A DNA stretch of 64,000 nt from Paralithodes platypus (taxonomy: Eukaryota > Arthropoda > Malacostraca > Decapoda > Lithodidae): NCBI GenBank assembly GCA_032716605.1, contig CM064519.1, positions 28,599,943 through 28,663,942 on the forward strand, read 5' to 3'. The notes under the pieces were generated by a model. The model did not search any database. It had not been told where the DNA came from and worked only from the letters and a program-made list of their open reading frames with translations. The translations under genes were made by a program, and so were the position numbers. This document shows, in pieces, positions 35,872 through 47,318 of the stretch. The number at the start of each line of letters is the position of its first letter. Position 1 is the first letter of the stretch.

Positions 35872-36183
35872 GTGTTTAGTTTGCTCCCTAGACCTCCATC
35901 AAGCATGAATAAATACCCCAAGACCCTTCTTTGAGACAAATTTGTATATTTTTCGGTAGAAAAAAGTCCCAGCCGAAGGCCAGTTCCTCCTACATTACAG
36001 ACTCACTATCGTTCGCCAGGAAAAAGTTGAAATGTAAATGGTCCGAAAGATATTAATATCGACAATTAAATGAGGTGAAAAGTCTTAAAATGGCCAGATT
36101 AATGGGACAAACGTCTTATAATTTCAAATTAATGGGGCTAAGCATGAGGGAGAAGCGGGTACAGGAAAAAAAATTCCCCTTAA
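35872..36183 (+). mobile_element. Family Q short TTAA element
   Basis: caaggggaggtgtttagttt at the left, tttttcggtagaaaaaagtc, a degraded hairpin (agccgaaggcca), atcgttcgccagg, and ttccccttaac at the right. Confidence 0.83.
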
Positions 36184-36238
36184 CAGAGTGAGGCAGGCAT
36201 ACAGACGGAATCAATCTTTCAAAGGGAGTGAAAGCTGG

Positions 36239-38458
36239 ACACTAAGACATACACTAAGACATACACTAAGAAATACACTATGACATACACTATGACATAC
36301 ACTAAGACATACACTAAGAAATACACTATGACATACACTATGACATACACTAAGACATACACTAAGACATACACTAAGACATACACTAAGACATACACTA
36401 TGACATACACTAAAACATACACTAAGACATACACTAAAACATACACTAAGACATACACTAAGACATACACTATGACATACACTAAAACATACACTAAGAC
36501 ATATACTAAGACATATACCAAGACATACACTAAGACATACACTAAGACATACACTAAGACATACACTAAGACATACACTAAGACATACACTATGACATAC
36601 ACTATGACATACACTATGACATACACTAAGACATACACTAAGACATACACTAAGACATACACTAAGACATACACTATGACATACACTAAGACATACACTA
36701 TGACATACACTAAAACATACACTAAGACATACATTAAAACATACACTATGACATACACTAAAACATACACTAAAACATACACTAAGACATATACTAAGAC
36801 ATATACCAAGACATACACTAAGACATACACTAAGACATACACTAAGACAAACACCAAGACATACACTAAAACATACACTAAGACATATACTAAGACATAT
36901 ACCAAGACATACACTAAGACATACACTAAGACATACACTAAGACATACACTAAGACATACACTAAAACATACACTAAGACATACACTAAGACATATACTA
37001 AGACATATACCAAGACATACACTAAGACATACACTAAGACATACACTAAAACATACACTAAGACATATACTAAGACATATACTAAGACATACACTAAGAC
37101 ATACACTAAGACATACACTAAGACATACACTAAGAAATACACTAAGACATATACTAAGACATACACTAAGACATATACTAAGACATATACTAAGACATAT
37201 ACTAAGACATACACTAAGACATATACTAAGACATATACTAAGACATATACTAAGACATACACTAAGACATATACTAAGACATACACTAAGACATATACAA
37301 AGACATATACTAAGACATACACTAAGACATATACTAAGACATATACTAAGACATACACTAAGACATACACTAAGACATATACTAAGACATATACTAAGAC
37401 ATACACTAAGACATACACTAAGACATACACTAAGACATACACTAAGACATACACTAAGACATACATTAAGACATACACTAAAACATACATTAAGACATAC
37501 ACTAAAACATACACTAAGACATACACTAAGACACACTAAAACATACACTAAGACAAACACTAAAACATACACTAAGACATACACTAAGACACTAAAACAT
37601 ACACTAAGACATACACTAAAACATACACTAAGACATACACTAAAACATACACTAAAACATACACTAAGACATACACTAAAACATACACTAAGACATACAC
37701 TAAAACATACACTAAGACATACACTAAAACATACACTAAGACATACACTAAGACATATACTAAGACATATACCAAGACATACACTAAGACATACACTAAA
37801 ACATACACTAAGACATATACTAAGACATACACTAAAACATACACTAAGACATACACTAAGACATACACTAAGACATATACTAAGACATATACTAAGACAT
37901 ACACTAAGACATACACTAAGACATATACTAAGACATACACTAAGACATACACTAAAACATACACTAAGACATATACTAAGACATACACTAAAACATACAC
38001 TAAGACATACACTAAGACATATACTAAGACATACACTAAAACATACACTAAGACATACACTAAGACATATACTAAGACATATACTAAGACATACACTAAG
38101 ACATACACTAAGACATACACTAAAACATATACTAAGACATATACTAAGACATACACTAAGACATACACTAAGACATACACTAAGACATATACTAAGACAT
38201 ACACTAAGACATACACTAAGACATACACTAAGACATATACTAAGACATACACTAAGACATATACCAAGACATACACTAAGACATACACTAAGACATACAC
38301 TAAAACATACACTAAGACATACACTAAAACATACACGAAGACATACACTAAGACATACACTAAAACATACACTAAGACATACACTAAGACATACACTAAG
38401 ACATACACTAAGACATACACTAAGACATATACTAAGACATATACCAAGACATACACTA
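36239..38458. repeat. 12-bp satellite (acatacactaag)n, about 185 copies
   Basis: A 2.2-kb array of acatacactaag with position-restricted variants (tatact, taaaac, tatgac, tacca). Because the period is a multiple of 3 and the unit has few stops, long frames stay open on both strands (Lys-Thr-Tyr-Thr on plus; Val-Tyr-Val-Leu and Cys-Leu-Ser-Val on minus, up to 457 residues). These are artefacts of the period. Confidence 0.99.
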
Positions 38459-38459
38459 T

Positions 38460-38998
38460 CTCTACATTTAAAGCTTGTTTTGAATGGCCAGAAGCTATTA
38501 GGAAGTTTTTGTTTATTTGTTTTGTATAAATATATTCATTGTTTATTTAATCAATCTACAATATTAACTTACGTATTAATTATTTCACATTTATTTATTG
38601 TACTAGTAAGGTGTCTGACTTTATTATTCCAAGTTGTATGTTTTAGCTAAAATCGTCTGATGAATGATATAAAACCATATATCGACATCATATTCAAAGA
38701 GTTCATTTGAATTCTTTTTAACTCTTTTGTCCAAGAACTCTTTAAAAATCAATTAACGGAAGATGGATTACAAATTTATACACTGCATAATTATGGATAT
38801 ATGAATATGGGTAAAACTAGTAATCAATCAGTTCCGTTCTTATCCAAATTATGAGTAAGTGAATGGTACTGTACAGGATCATTGGTAAGGGACAATATAA
38901 TTAAGAAGTTAATTATAAAGAAGATACAAATAAATGGTAGAACAAATCATAAAGGAATGATGAAAGTGGGTGCAAAAGAGGAACTGTAATATTTATAA
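38460..38998. other. AT-rich spacer, no gene seen
   Basis: No supported feature. Confidence 0.4.
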
Positions 38999-38999
38999 C

Positions 39000-39182
39000 T
39001 CCTTGAGCACCATGACAGCTTTGATTCTTGCTGAATTTAGACGATTGTATGCAATTTGAGGAGGACCTGTGTTATTAAGAGGGTTTATTGACATCGTATT
39101 AACCTATTTGAGTCGTACAGGTAGATTATGTACTAAAGAAGATCGTCTAATGGTAACCAACGTAATGGTAGTGAAGGGGTTA
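39000..39182. mobile_element. Family P variant element
   Basis: ctccttgagcaccatgacag at the left and gtaatggtagtgaaggggtta at the right, with aatttagacgattgtatgca and gatcgtctaatggtaacc as inner arms. Confidence 0.6.
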
Positions 39183-39425
39183 CATATATATAAAAAAGTT
39201 GTCGATTTTGAGAAAGAGGAGCGATTGCTTGTGTGAGTTAGTATGTTAATGTGCGTATGATGAAGTGTCAGTGGATGTAAAGTGAGGATTAGTGTTCATC
39301 AACAAGATAAGCAGTAATGAATGAAGGGCAGGCAGCCTTTGTTACGCCGCATGCCAGCCACCTGCACCAGGCACTCTAAAAAACCTGGGGTATAAAAAGG
39401 GTATAACAAAAGGTATAGAAGTTTA

Positions 39426-39806
39426 TTAAGGGGGGTGACCTGCTTTTTGTTATTTCTGTCCTTTTCTCTCTTTCTCTGGCTTGTATCCATTCGGCCCCAT
39501 TCAGCCAACTATTTTAAGACGTTTATCCCCATCTAGGTGTCGATTTCTTCCTGGCGAGCGATAGCGAGCCAGCATTATATGAAGAAATCCGGCTTCGCCG
39601 GAGACATTTTTCTATCGAAAAATTTACAAATTTAGCCTGCTGTCAAACAAAAATAAATAATATGCTGGCTCGCTACCGCTCACCAGTAAACAATTGACAC
39701 CTGGATGGGGATAAACGTCTTAAAACAGTAGGCTGAATAGGGTCAAATGGGTACAAGGCAGAGAAAGATAGAAAAGGACAGAACAAAAACAGGTCACCCC
39801 CCTTAA
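39426..39806. mobile_element. Family R foldback element, intact
   Basis: TTAA at both ends. The left arm ttaaggggggtgacctgc...ctggcgagcgatagcgagcc is inverted as ggctcgctaccgctcaccag...caggtcaccccccttaa, giving arms of about 145 bp. The centre holds ccggcttcgccgg, which folds with a 3-base loop. No coding capacity. Confidence 0.92.
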
Positions 39807-39810
39807 GTAT

Positions 39811-40160
39811 ATTCTACCTATCTATCTATTGCCGGACTCCGTGATCTCCGAAGGGATGGCCGCGAACGAAACGTCCCCATACACCTCTGTCCCCTGTCAG
39901 TCGACGCCCCTCCTCCCATCCAGCACCGTCTTAACTCCATCCTTTCACCTCTCATTCGGTTCACCTCTCCCTCTCTGTCCTTCCACCTCACTCTCGTACA
40001 CTCTCTTATGCATTCTCTCGCTTCCCATACGTTCCACATGGCCGAACCATCTCAAGGTGTTCATTTTCACACTTTCCAGCATATCTACATCCACACCACA
40101 CCTCTCTCGTACTTCCTCATTCGTCTGTCTATCCATCCATGTGACTCCGCACGCACTTGA
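39811..40160 (-). pseudogene. GATA-tailed non-LTR retrotransposon, 3' fragment copy 2
   Basis: On the minus strand DRQTNEEVRERCGVDVDMLE, NTLRWFGHVERMGSERMHKR and VYESEVEGQRGRGEPNERW match the end of the element at 34526. The 3' end is a tatctatctatt run (GATA on minus) at about 39818-39830. It is 5'-truncated at about 40160 and wedged between R and Q elements. Confidence 0.9.
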
Positions 40161-40162
40161 CT

Positions 40163-40255
40163 ATTTTTAAAGCTTCCTCTCCAGATCTCCATCAAGCTAA
40201 AATAATACCCCCGAGACCCCCCTTCGAGATAAATTTAAGTGTTTTTCGGTAGATC
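40163..40255 (+). mobile_element. Family Q left-end fragment
   Basis: cttcctctccagatctccatcaagc and gtttttcggtagat match. The sequence stops in the hairpin region. Confidence 0.65.
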
Positions 40256-40354
40256 TCTCTGTCCTTTGATGTATGTTAGTGTTTAATTATGCATGATGCC
40301 AGACCAAAGTTGTCGATACAACTAGAGGGACAAAGCACTCGTGTGATACCTTCT

Positions 40355-40355
40355 T

Positions 40356-40386
<31 letters not shown>
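40355..40386. repeat. (CT)n microsatellite
   Basis: Uninterrupted CT alternation. Confidence 0.97.
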
Positions 40387-40389
<3 letters not shown>

Positions 40390-40885
40390 ATCCCCTAACC
40401 ACCTACCCCCCTCGCTTCCTGTAATCAGTGCCCCGATAATTCAGCACATGAGCACTTCTGATTGACTGTTTGGTCTCACCTCGTCACTGCGACACTGCAA
40501 GGAAAGGGGTGGACGGGTGGGGGGTGGGGGGGTGGGGTGTTGAATTAGATAGTGTCGAGGAGTGACGGGTGTTTAATCCTACTGCAGGCCCTGATAACGA
40601 GGAGGATTATCCACGGTGCGATTGTTGAAGGCACTGAGAGAAAGGTGCTGAGAGAGGATATACAAAACAACAGACATTGTTTAATAACGAACACCTCCAT
40701 TACCCGCTCTTACTAGACAATCCAGTCCAAATTATCCTCATCCCACACCCCCTGTTTACATACAAGAGTGGACATTCTTGGATGTGCTCAGCATACAGTC
40801 AAATGAGTTCAAGTAATTGAAATTGGCCAACCAACCATTTTGTTACAAACAGCCGCTTTGGGTGGAGTGAGTGATATGGGTCAAA
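40387..40885. other. Spacer, no gene seen
   Basis: Includes a ggggtgggggggtggggtg block near 40520. No coding signal. Confidence 0.4.
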
Positions 40886-41056
40886 CATTAGTTGGATTGG
40901 GCTGAAAGACCAAATTTGACCCAAACAGACAATTTGGGCCAAGTGGCCAATTTGGGTTGAGCAGCAGATTTGGGTTCGAGCAGCCGATTTGGTCTGAGTA
41001 GCATTTTAGGTCAAGCAGCCATTTTAGGTTGAGTGGCCGATTTAGACCAAACGGAT
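40886..41056. repeat. Degenerate ~20-bp minisatellite
   Basis: Loose units of gatttgggttgagcagcc/attttaggtcaagcagcc repeat about eight times. Confidence 0.75.
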
Positions 41057-41059
41057 GGC

Positions 41060-41125
41060 CATGGCCTTCCTTAGAGACTCGGGGCTGTTCGGCCAGGCAG
41101 CCTAGGGAACGACAACAACAACTCC
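41060..41125 (+). mobile_element. 539-bp retroposon, short 3' fragment
   Basis: ggggctgttcggccaggcag followed by cctagggaacgacaacaacaac is the 3' end and (AAC)n tail of the family at 48409, here on the plus strand. Confidence 0.7.
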
Positions 41126-41783
41126 TCTGTAGTAGCTCTAGACGATAGTGTAGAGGATGTTTTGCAGGACTCAGGGATTCGAGCAGCAGGCGTTCAATAT
41201 CGTAGTTATTCTCGAGACAGTGATGGGGCGGCATTTACTTGTTCTTCACGGGGTAACTTTTGTTGAGACATTTTACTATTGCAGCTCATTATTTCAGTAT
41301 ACATTGGTGGGGTGACAAATCCTAATTCTCTTTTCCTCGTCTTAGAGATCCAATGCAACAACAACAACAAATCTTGAATCCTAATAGGTCGCCACATACA
41401 GACAAACATAATAATTAATGAAACAAGTTAGTATGCACTTAAGAAAATACAAATAATCTCATTTTACTGTCTTATCAAAACAAATCCAAGTTAAGTAAAA
41501 CACGAAAAACCTAATCTTGATCTACTTCCACCTTTGACTAATCTTCTAACAAGAACCAAGACCCACAAATCCACCCGTGATCCACTTCCAACTACTGATA
41601 AATGTCTGACTACCACCGAGACCTACATAACCAAGCCACCCAAACGGGGATTCACACTGCAGTTTTGGTTTCCGACGACTTTTGATCGAGATATTCCTTT
41701 CTGGCAACATTTGAGTTTGTTTAGCATACGGTATCGGCAACCCTGACGTTAGATTGCTATAGTTAGCTCAATGTGAACATACC
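41126..41783. other. Spacer, no gene seen
   Basis: A short (AAC)n occurs at about 41352. No coding signal. Confidence 0.4.
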
Positions 41784-41950
41784 TTAATGGGATGGTTTTT
41801 GAGGCCCCCTTCTCCCTCGTGTTTAGCCCCATCGGTTTTTAGAATTTATGACGTTCGGCCCATTAGTTTGGCGATGTTCAGACCTTTCACCCCATTTCTT
41901 TGTCAATATTAAGACCATTTGTGTCATTTAGGTGAACTATCTCCCCTTAA
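41784..41950 (-). mobile_element. Family Q half-copy
   Basis: ttctccctcgtgtttagccc through tttgtcaatattaagacc matches one half. It then jumps to gtgaactatctccccttaa, the same junction phrase as in the copy at 1409-1768. Its terminal TTAA (41947-41950) is the left TTAA of the next element. Confidence 0.75.
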
Positions 41951-42304
41951 AGGTGGGGGCGCATGGGTTGAGATAAACATGGAATGATAATCGCCAAGCT
42001 GTACATAATGATCTTGAAAAATGCAATGGCACTGAAATAATTATTAACAATGGTATAAAGGATTTTGTGGATCGTCTATACCGGGCCTGTGACGTCACAA
42101 GAGTGTAAGTCCACCATCCAGTCCAGGATGAGGATACTGGTGTGACGTCACTATGACGTCACAGGCCCGGTATAGACGATCCGCAAAATCCTTTATACCA
42201 TTGTTAATAATTATTTCAGTGACATTGCATTTTACAGGATAATTATATGCAGGTTGGTGATTATTTTTCCATGTTTACCTAAACCCATGCGCCCCCACCT
42301 TTAA
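41947..42304. mobile_element. Family S foldback element with ~160-bp arms
   Basis: TTAA at both ends. The left arm ttaaaggtgggggcgcatgg...gatcgtctataccgggcctgtgacgtca is repeated inverted on the right, with the inner 80 bp almost identical. The centre has three tgacgtca (CRE-like) sites at about 42092-42160. Non-coding. This is the only copy in the window. Confidence 0.92.
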
Positions 42305-44405
42305 GATAAAAAGCATCAAGACTAGAAATTGCCGAGAAAATATGCCCAAAGGAAAACACGCTCGAAGGCAGGTGAGCAGACATCACAAGCAAGCGCAGAA
42401 TAACTTGTGGCTTAATTAAATTTAGGTCGGGTGTGATCAAAGCAACCGCTATCACTCCCCACTGAGCCCCCCCCCCCCCCCCCCTTCCTCACTCCTCCTC
42501 CCCATACCCTGCTTGTCTTGCTCTCGTCTCGCATGTACACTTTTTGTGGAAATTTGAGGTAATTCGTACATATGGGAATACCACTTCTTATCTGATTAAC
42601 TTGGTACACTTACGTTAGATCGGAAAGCGGTTGTTCAATATTATTGATTCCACACACACACACACACAGACACACACACCCACATACACCACACACGGAC
42701 GTAAACAGTTATTGAGGTTCGGTTAGATTTTGCTTAGAAACATCTGTTTTACCAAGTTAGGAATACCAACAGTCGATTTGGGAAAAAATGTGTCCGACAT
42801 TTTTTCAGTCAGCCTACACACTACATCACGTTTTACAGACACTGCACTCTAGTTATGTACTATATTTGTTGCTGGATCTTTGTAGAGGAACTGCTCAAAT
42901 ATGTTATGGTGCGGTGTTTAAGACATTATATACAGATCTTATTGAATAGTTGAAATCACATGGTTTTATATCTCCAATATTTCTCAACCCGCCGCAATAT
43001 TCACACAATATGTGAACCTACTACATCCAACAGTACAGGTAATTATCTGAATTTTCCCAGTCTCCTTTACAAGAAGAATTGACAGCACGGCCTACCTGTT
43101 TAAGAGACTCACCTCAATTCTATCTAGCTCTGTGATGCCACCTCATGGTTAAAGTTGCCCCAAACAACTCGTTATATTGCAATAGCTGGAAGGTCAAAAT
43201 ACGTGTTGACAAGTTTAGGAAAAGCTCCAACTTCAGCCTCCTGGCTTAGAGTTAACACTGTTGTTCTTGAGGGAAGTTATTTTAAATATTGTCGTGTATT
43301 TTGAGTTTTCTAAGTGAAGTTTGCCATGCATAGATATATGACTTACATTACAGTGGGTTTCATGTAACCTTTTAAACTGAAACACCACGAAACTATCACT
43401 CATAAATTATATATATTTATTAATTAATTAATTTGTAACTACTTTCATTCCGTATAGTTGCTAAGTTTCAACATTGTGCTCTAACGATAACAGTAATGAC
43501 AAGATCATGTACAAGAACTAGATATTTAAGAACGTGTTTTTAGAGTCACAATCGTGGGTTGCTATTAGAACAATCAACGGAGGATCTTTCAAAAAAAAAA
43601 AAAAAAGGAAAAAAAGTGTCCTTGTAAAGGTTAGTGGCTCTTCTACCCTTTTGGTAGTGGGTGAGTGATATAGGCTAGCTATATATAAATTAAAATTATC
43701 GAGACAAGTACTGTACAAACTGGGTTTTTTTTCGTATTATGATAGCCTGCTTAGTATCACGTTACTTTTATTTGTTATTAGCTTAGCCTGCTTTATATCA
43801 CTCTATTATTGCTATCGCAGCTGCTGAGCATCTAGTATTGTTATCGTTCTTTTTTTCATCATTACTACAGTGTCTGACAAAATACATGTTACTGTTTTAA
43901 CTGAATATATTTGACCACATAATAATATGTGATAAGAACAAATGGAAAGTGTTATACCAAGTTGAAATTTCTTATTGTTCTATGAAAATTCCAAAATAAA
44001 TATTTATGGTTAAGCCCAAATGTGTGTGCGTGTGTGTGTGTGTGTGTGCGTGTTTTATAAAATTATATTCAATGCTACCTTACATCAGCTGCCAGGGCCC
44101 AGGAGTAATTAATTTTACTATTCTAATTTGAGCCACTCTGGATAAATGTCAATTATTCAATTAATCAACATCAATAGTGAAAGGAAAACATCAAGTGATA
44201 CTGGATAACAAACCTACTTAATAAAACTTTTGGCAAAATTAGTATGGAGATATTTAATATAATTTTGGCTGACTAACAACAGTTTAAATAGACAGAAAAG
44301 AGGTACCAAATTATTTCAAATAATTCCTTCACTACACAAAAGTTTATGTAGCATAATATTTGGCTAACAATAAACTTATTACTCCAGCGTAAAATTATAT
44401 TTCTT
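42305..44405. other. AT-rich spacer with short simple repeats, no gene seen
   Basis: Contains a C run at 42465-42484, (CA)n at 42653-42680, an A run at 43591-43606 and (GT)n at 44021-44050. No exon-like segment is recognised. Confidence 0.5.
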
Positions 44406-44407
44406 TG

Positions 44408-44835
44408 TCACGTAGATAAATTAGCCAGCAAAGGAAACAAATACACTCGTATATCCTCATTCTGCCTTTACAAATACTGGAGGTATGCAGTATGTGTGTG
44501 GGACATATAGGTGCAGGTGGCATTGTAGTTAGTCACGTAAAGAAAGTAGCCAGAAGGAAATAATACACTCGTATATCCACATTCTACCTTTCACATGCTC
44601 GCACCCAGTCGAGGGACACCTCGATGACGTATACCGACTAATAAAACACACAATAAAGCCACTCCAACAGCTTCCTCCCTTTCCAACACCCCATCTCCTC
44701 TCTCTACACTCTTCAGAAAATAGTTAAGTAGAAAGTAGCTACGAGGTGCCGTTGTAAAGGCTTATCCCTCAATACCTTCACCTGACCTGACCTGTACCAT
44801 ATACTGTAGGTGCAGGTGGTATTGTAGGTATCTTG
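44408..44835. repeat. ~122-bp tandem duplication split by a SINE
   Basis: gtcacgtagataaattagcc...cactcgtatatcctcattct...ggtgcaggtggcattgtagt occurs at 44408 and again from 44530. The second copy is cut at 44588 by a SINE fragment and its end resumes at about 44797 (gtaccatatactgtaggtgcaggtgg). Confidence 0.75.
44589..44795 (+). mobile_element. tRNA-derived SINE, 5'-truncated
   Basis: Matches the body and tail of 24278-24595 (cacatgctcgcacccagtcg, gtagctacgaggtgccgttg) and ends in cacctgacctgacctg. Confidence 0.85.
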
Positions 44836-45071
44836 CAGGAGTGTGGCTGGTTGATGGTTGTCAAGATAATGGTGTGGGAGGCGTAAGTAACTTAGATTCT
44901 CTCCCTTTATGTTGGGTTTCGTAAATGCAGGTTTGTTGATAGTCGTTTTAACCCCTTCGGCACGATGACAACAACAACAACAACAACAGATATATTAATA
45001 TTTACGAAGCTGCTTGTATCTAACCTACCTAGAGCAATGTGAACAAAACTAAACTATTACATGTTGGTAGG

Positions 45072-45350
45072 CTATTCATTTGTAGAAGCAGTTAATTGGT
45101 GGTTAAAAGCGAGATATTTATAGTCAGTTTTTGAACGATTGAACAGTGCAACATTCAATAACGTTTCTAGGTAGTTCTTCCATAAGTTTACCACTCGATT
45201 GAACAATAAATGTTTTGTCCCATAAGTGAAAAGGCTTTCGAACGATCTTACATCCATTTCCTCTAGTGTAATTCGATTGGTCAATTGTGCAATACTTGTC
45301 GACATCCATTTTGTCAGGACCTTAAATAATTTTGAATTATCCTGGTCAGG
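45072..45350 (-). pseudogene. CR1/Jockey-like RT C-terminal fragment
   Basis: Minus-strand segments in two frames, KYCTIDQSNYTRGNGCKI, FNRVVNLWK, ELPRNVIECCTVQSFKN and YLAFNHQLTASTNE, follow the C-terminal order of the element at 25651 (KYFTIDQSNYTRGNGCKI, FNRVVNLWNGLPRNVIDCIT). At least two frameshifts are present. An (AAC)n block lies nearby at 44968. Confidence 0.88.
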
Positions 45351-46017
45351 ATGATTGCTAAAATATACTTTCTTTCATTAGTTTCTTTTCTTTAGTTTTT
45401 CAGTCACAGTCTGATAAATAAATACGTGCATTTCATTACATAATATACTCCATAATTCATTGCGAATATTCTTACTAAAATCTACGCAATTTATTCTAAA
45501 ATTATTAATTATATTTTCAAAAGTAAAGTAAAAGTAGCAATGGTGCGCTCATTTGAATTAGCATCGAATCTAAGCGAGACAACATTACATTTTAGATGCT
45601 TCAAGCTTGACTTTAAAGGTTCAAAGATTGAAATGGGGTTTATTATTGCTCACGGGTGTAGAAATGTCTGTGTATTTATGTGTACAAGCGTGTGTTCTTT
45701 TCGTTGTTACTGTTATTGTTTGTATATATATATATATATATATAAATATATATTATGTGTGTGTGTATGTATGAGTTTATGTGTTGCACAAACTGGTTGC
45801 GGTGTCGTATGAGTGTGAGCGTACTTCCTCACAGGTGTGTCATTAAGTGATTAACTCAAACACAGGTGATGACAGCCACAGCCACAGTCACCACCTCCAC
45901 CACCCATTACACGACACATGTCACCGCTGATTGACAAGCCAAGGTCACACCGGGGTCTTAATATTCGTATTTACCTACCTGCCTATAGATTAAGCCAAAA
46001 TCATACCAGTTATGCAT
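45351..46017. other. Spacer with (TA)n at about 45723-45750, no gene seen
   Basis: The plus-strand frame 45540-45812 runs into the microsatellite and has no domain. Confidence 0.45.
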
Positions 46018-46190
46018 TTAACCCATTTAGTCAGAAGACGATTTCTCTACTTTACGAATGCTACTTTAGTATATTTTCACTAGACTTAAGAAGGCCCCTA
46101 AGAATCAAAGGATTAAAATTTACACAAATTAATCCTCTATTACAGGATCTCCTCAAGTTGAATATATTCGTCTCGTGGTACACTCGCGGG
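46018..46190. mobile_element. Family P variant, degraded
   Basis: ttaacccatttagtcagaag at the left and internal ttcactagacttaagaaggc. The right end is unclear. Confidence 0.45.
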
Positions 46191-46512
46191 AAAAAAATCT
46201 TTGAACTATCGCCCTAAACATTCTGGAAGTGGGTAGCAATCTTGTGATAATACAGTGCAGACGCATGCTTCACCTGGTTCATTCCGTTAGGCGGTATAGG
46301 TCAAGAAGGCAAGCAATGCACTCGGTTCCATGTCGCGGCTCGTTTAACTAATAGTGTTGCATTTAAAACATGCTATCATCATCTATCATTGCCATAATAC
46401 ATATATCCACCTATAGTCACTAATTATCCTACCCACAGTAGATGCGCATCCTGTCTCCGATTACCTGAGCATGTCCCAAGATGGTACGATTAACACATTT
46501 CAGCTAACTCAC
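46191..46512. other. Possible intron downstream of the MADF-like exon
   Basis: If 46513-46645 is a minus-strand exon, this is the start of its intron. I searched by eye for a continuation (an acceptor followed by a K/RW..LRD block) and saw none. Confidence 0.3.
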
Positions 46513-46645
46513 CTTCATCAATGCCCATCTCCTCTGCAACATCCTTCCATAGGTGTCCCAGGGTATTCATGTTCCTGTGTGTATGGGGTGTCTTATCGTA
46601 TATGGCTGCTATGTACCGCCACAATATACACTTTTCGTCGTCCAT
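46513..46645 (-). CDS. Candidate first coding exon, MADF-like N-terminus
   Basis: On the minus strand an ATG in strong Kozak context (gctaccatggac) opens 44 codons that read MDDEKCILWRYIAAIYDKTP through LWKDVAEEMGIDE. The exon ends gatgaag followed by gtgagt, a consensus splice donor (46512-46507), leaving one base of the next codon. The spacing of a hydrophobic helix, IYD and W-K-x-V/I-A-E-E/x-M/L-G-I matches the first two helices of MADF domains (Adf-1-type and Myb/SANT-like DNA-binding proteins, also found with PIF/Harbinger transposons). The usual third helix would lie in the next exon, which I cannot find. The un-spliced frame runs on to a stop near 46490. It could be a host gene exon, a transposon-associated gene or a relic. 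No expression evidence is visible. Confidence 0.45.
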
Positions 46646-46904
46646 GGTAGCTACATAACTAATGATACCACGGGCACACAGCTCCACATAACGTCAGAAG
46701 AAAACGGACAAACAAGGTGTGCACTTTTCTGCGGCGCCGGAACCTGGCATGATTCGGACCACCAATGTGAATGCTTCACTGGGTTTATGAAACACTGTAG
46801 TACTTGTTACCACGGCCGATTTTTTCAACGGTTATGGTCAAACGATTTGTGTCGGAACATGTCTGGTTTCAAGCTCCACGGTTGATGTGACTCGACCGTT
46901 AGGG

Positions 46905-47318
46905 TGCCTTCACACCAAGAAGCTTCACACCAAGGCCACAACCAGACATACTATGGCGCAAACGTCTCTTTGAAGTGAAATTTAATTTCATTGACACAAT
47001 TGTAACTGTAATTAATTGTTATGAACCATACAGTTACGCTCATTTTAGTAAACTACCTTGTTCATTTGTGTATTTTTCTTGTCTTTTTTCTTTTACATGG
47101 TTTGTTTTTTGTGCTATAGATTTGACATCCAATCTATAGCACAAAAGCAAGCCCACAAACAAAATGCAAACATAAACAAGGTAATTTACTATAAAGAGCG
47201 TAACTGTATGGTGCACATCAAGAAAATACAGGTGCAATTGTGTTAGTGCAATTAAATTTAACTTCGGACGGACATTTTCCGCATATTATGTCTGGTTCCG
47301 GCCTTGGTTTAACGCAAT
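46905..47318. mobile_element. Long palindromic element, ~410 bp
   Basis: accaaggccacaaccagacatac on the left is inverted at the right end (tatgtctggttccggccttggtttaa). Further in, aaccatacagttacgctc pairs with gagcgtaactgtatggtgcac, and the centre is gtgctatagatt...aatctatagcac (47110-47141). Small frames on both strands here are shadows. It lies about 260 bp beyond the MADF-like exon start. Confidence 0.85.

Noticed and set aside
36211..38456. Very long open frames on both strands (up to 457 residues)
   Set aside because: They are translations of a 12-bp satellite whose period is a multiple of three; the composition is purely periodic.
45918..46217. 99-residue plus-strand frame
   Set aside because: Overlaps a degraded family P element and shows no domain.
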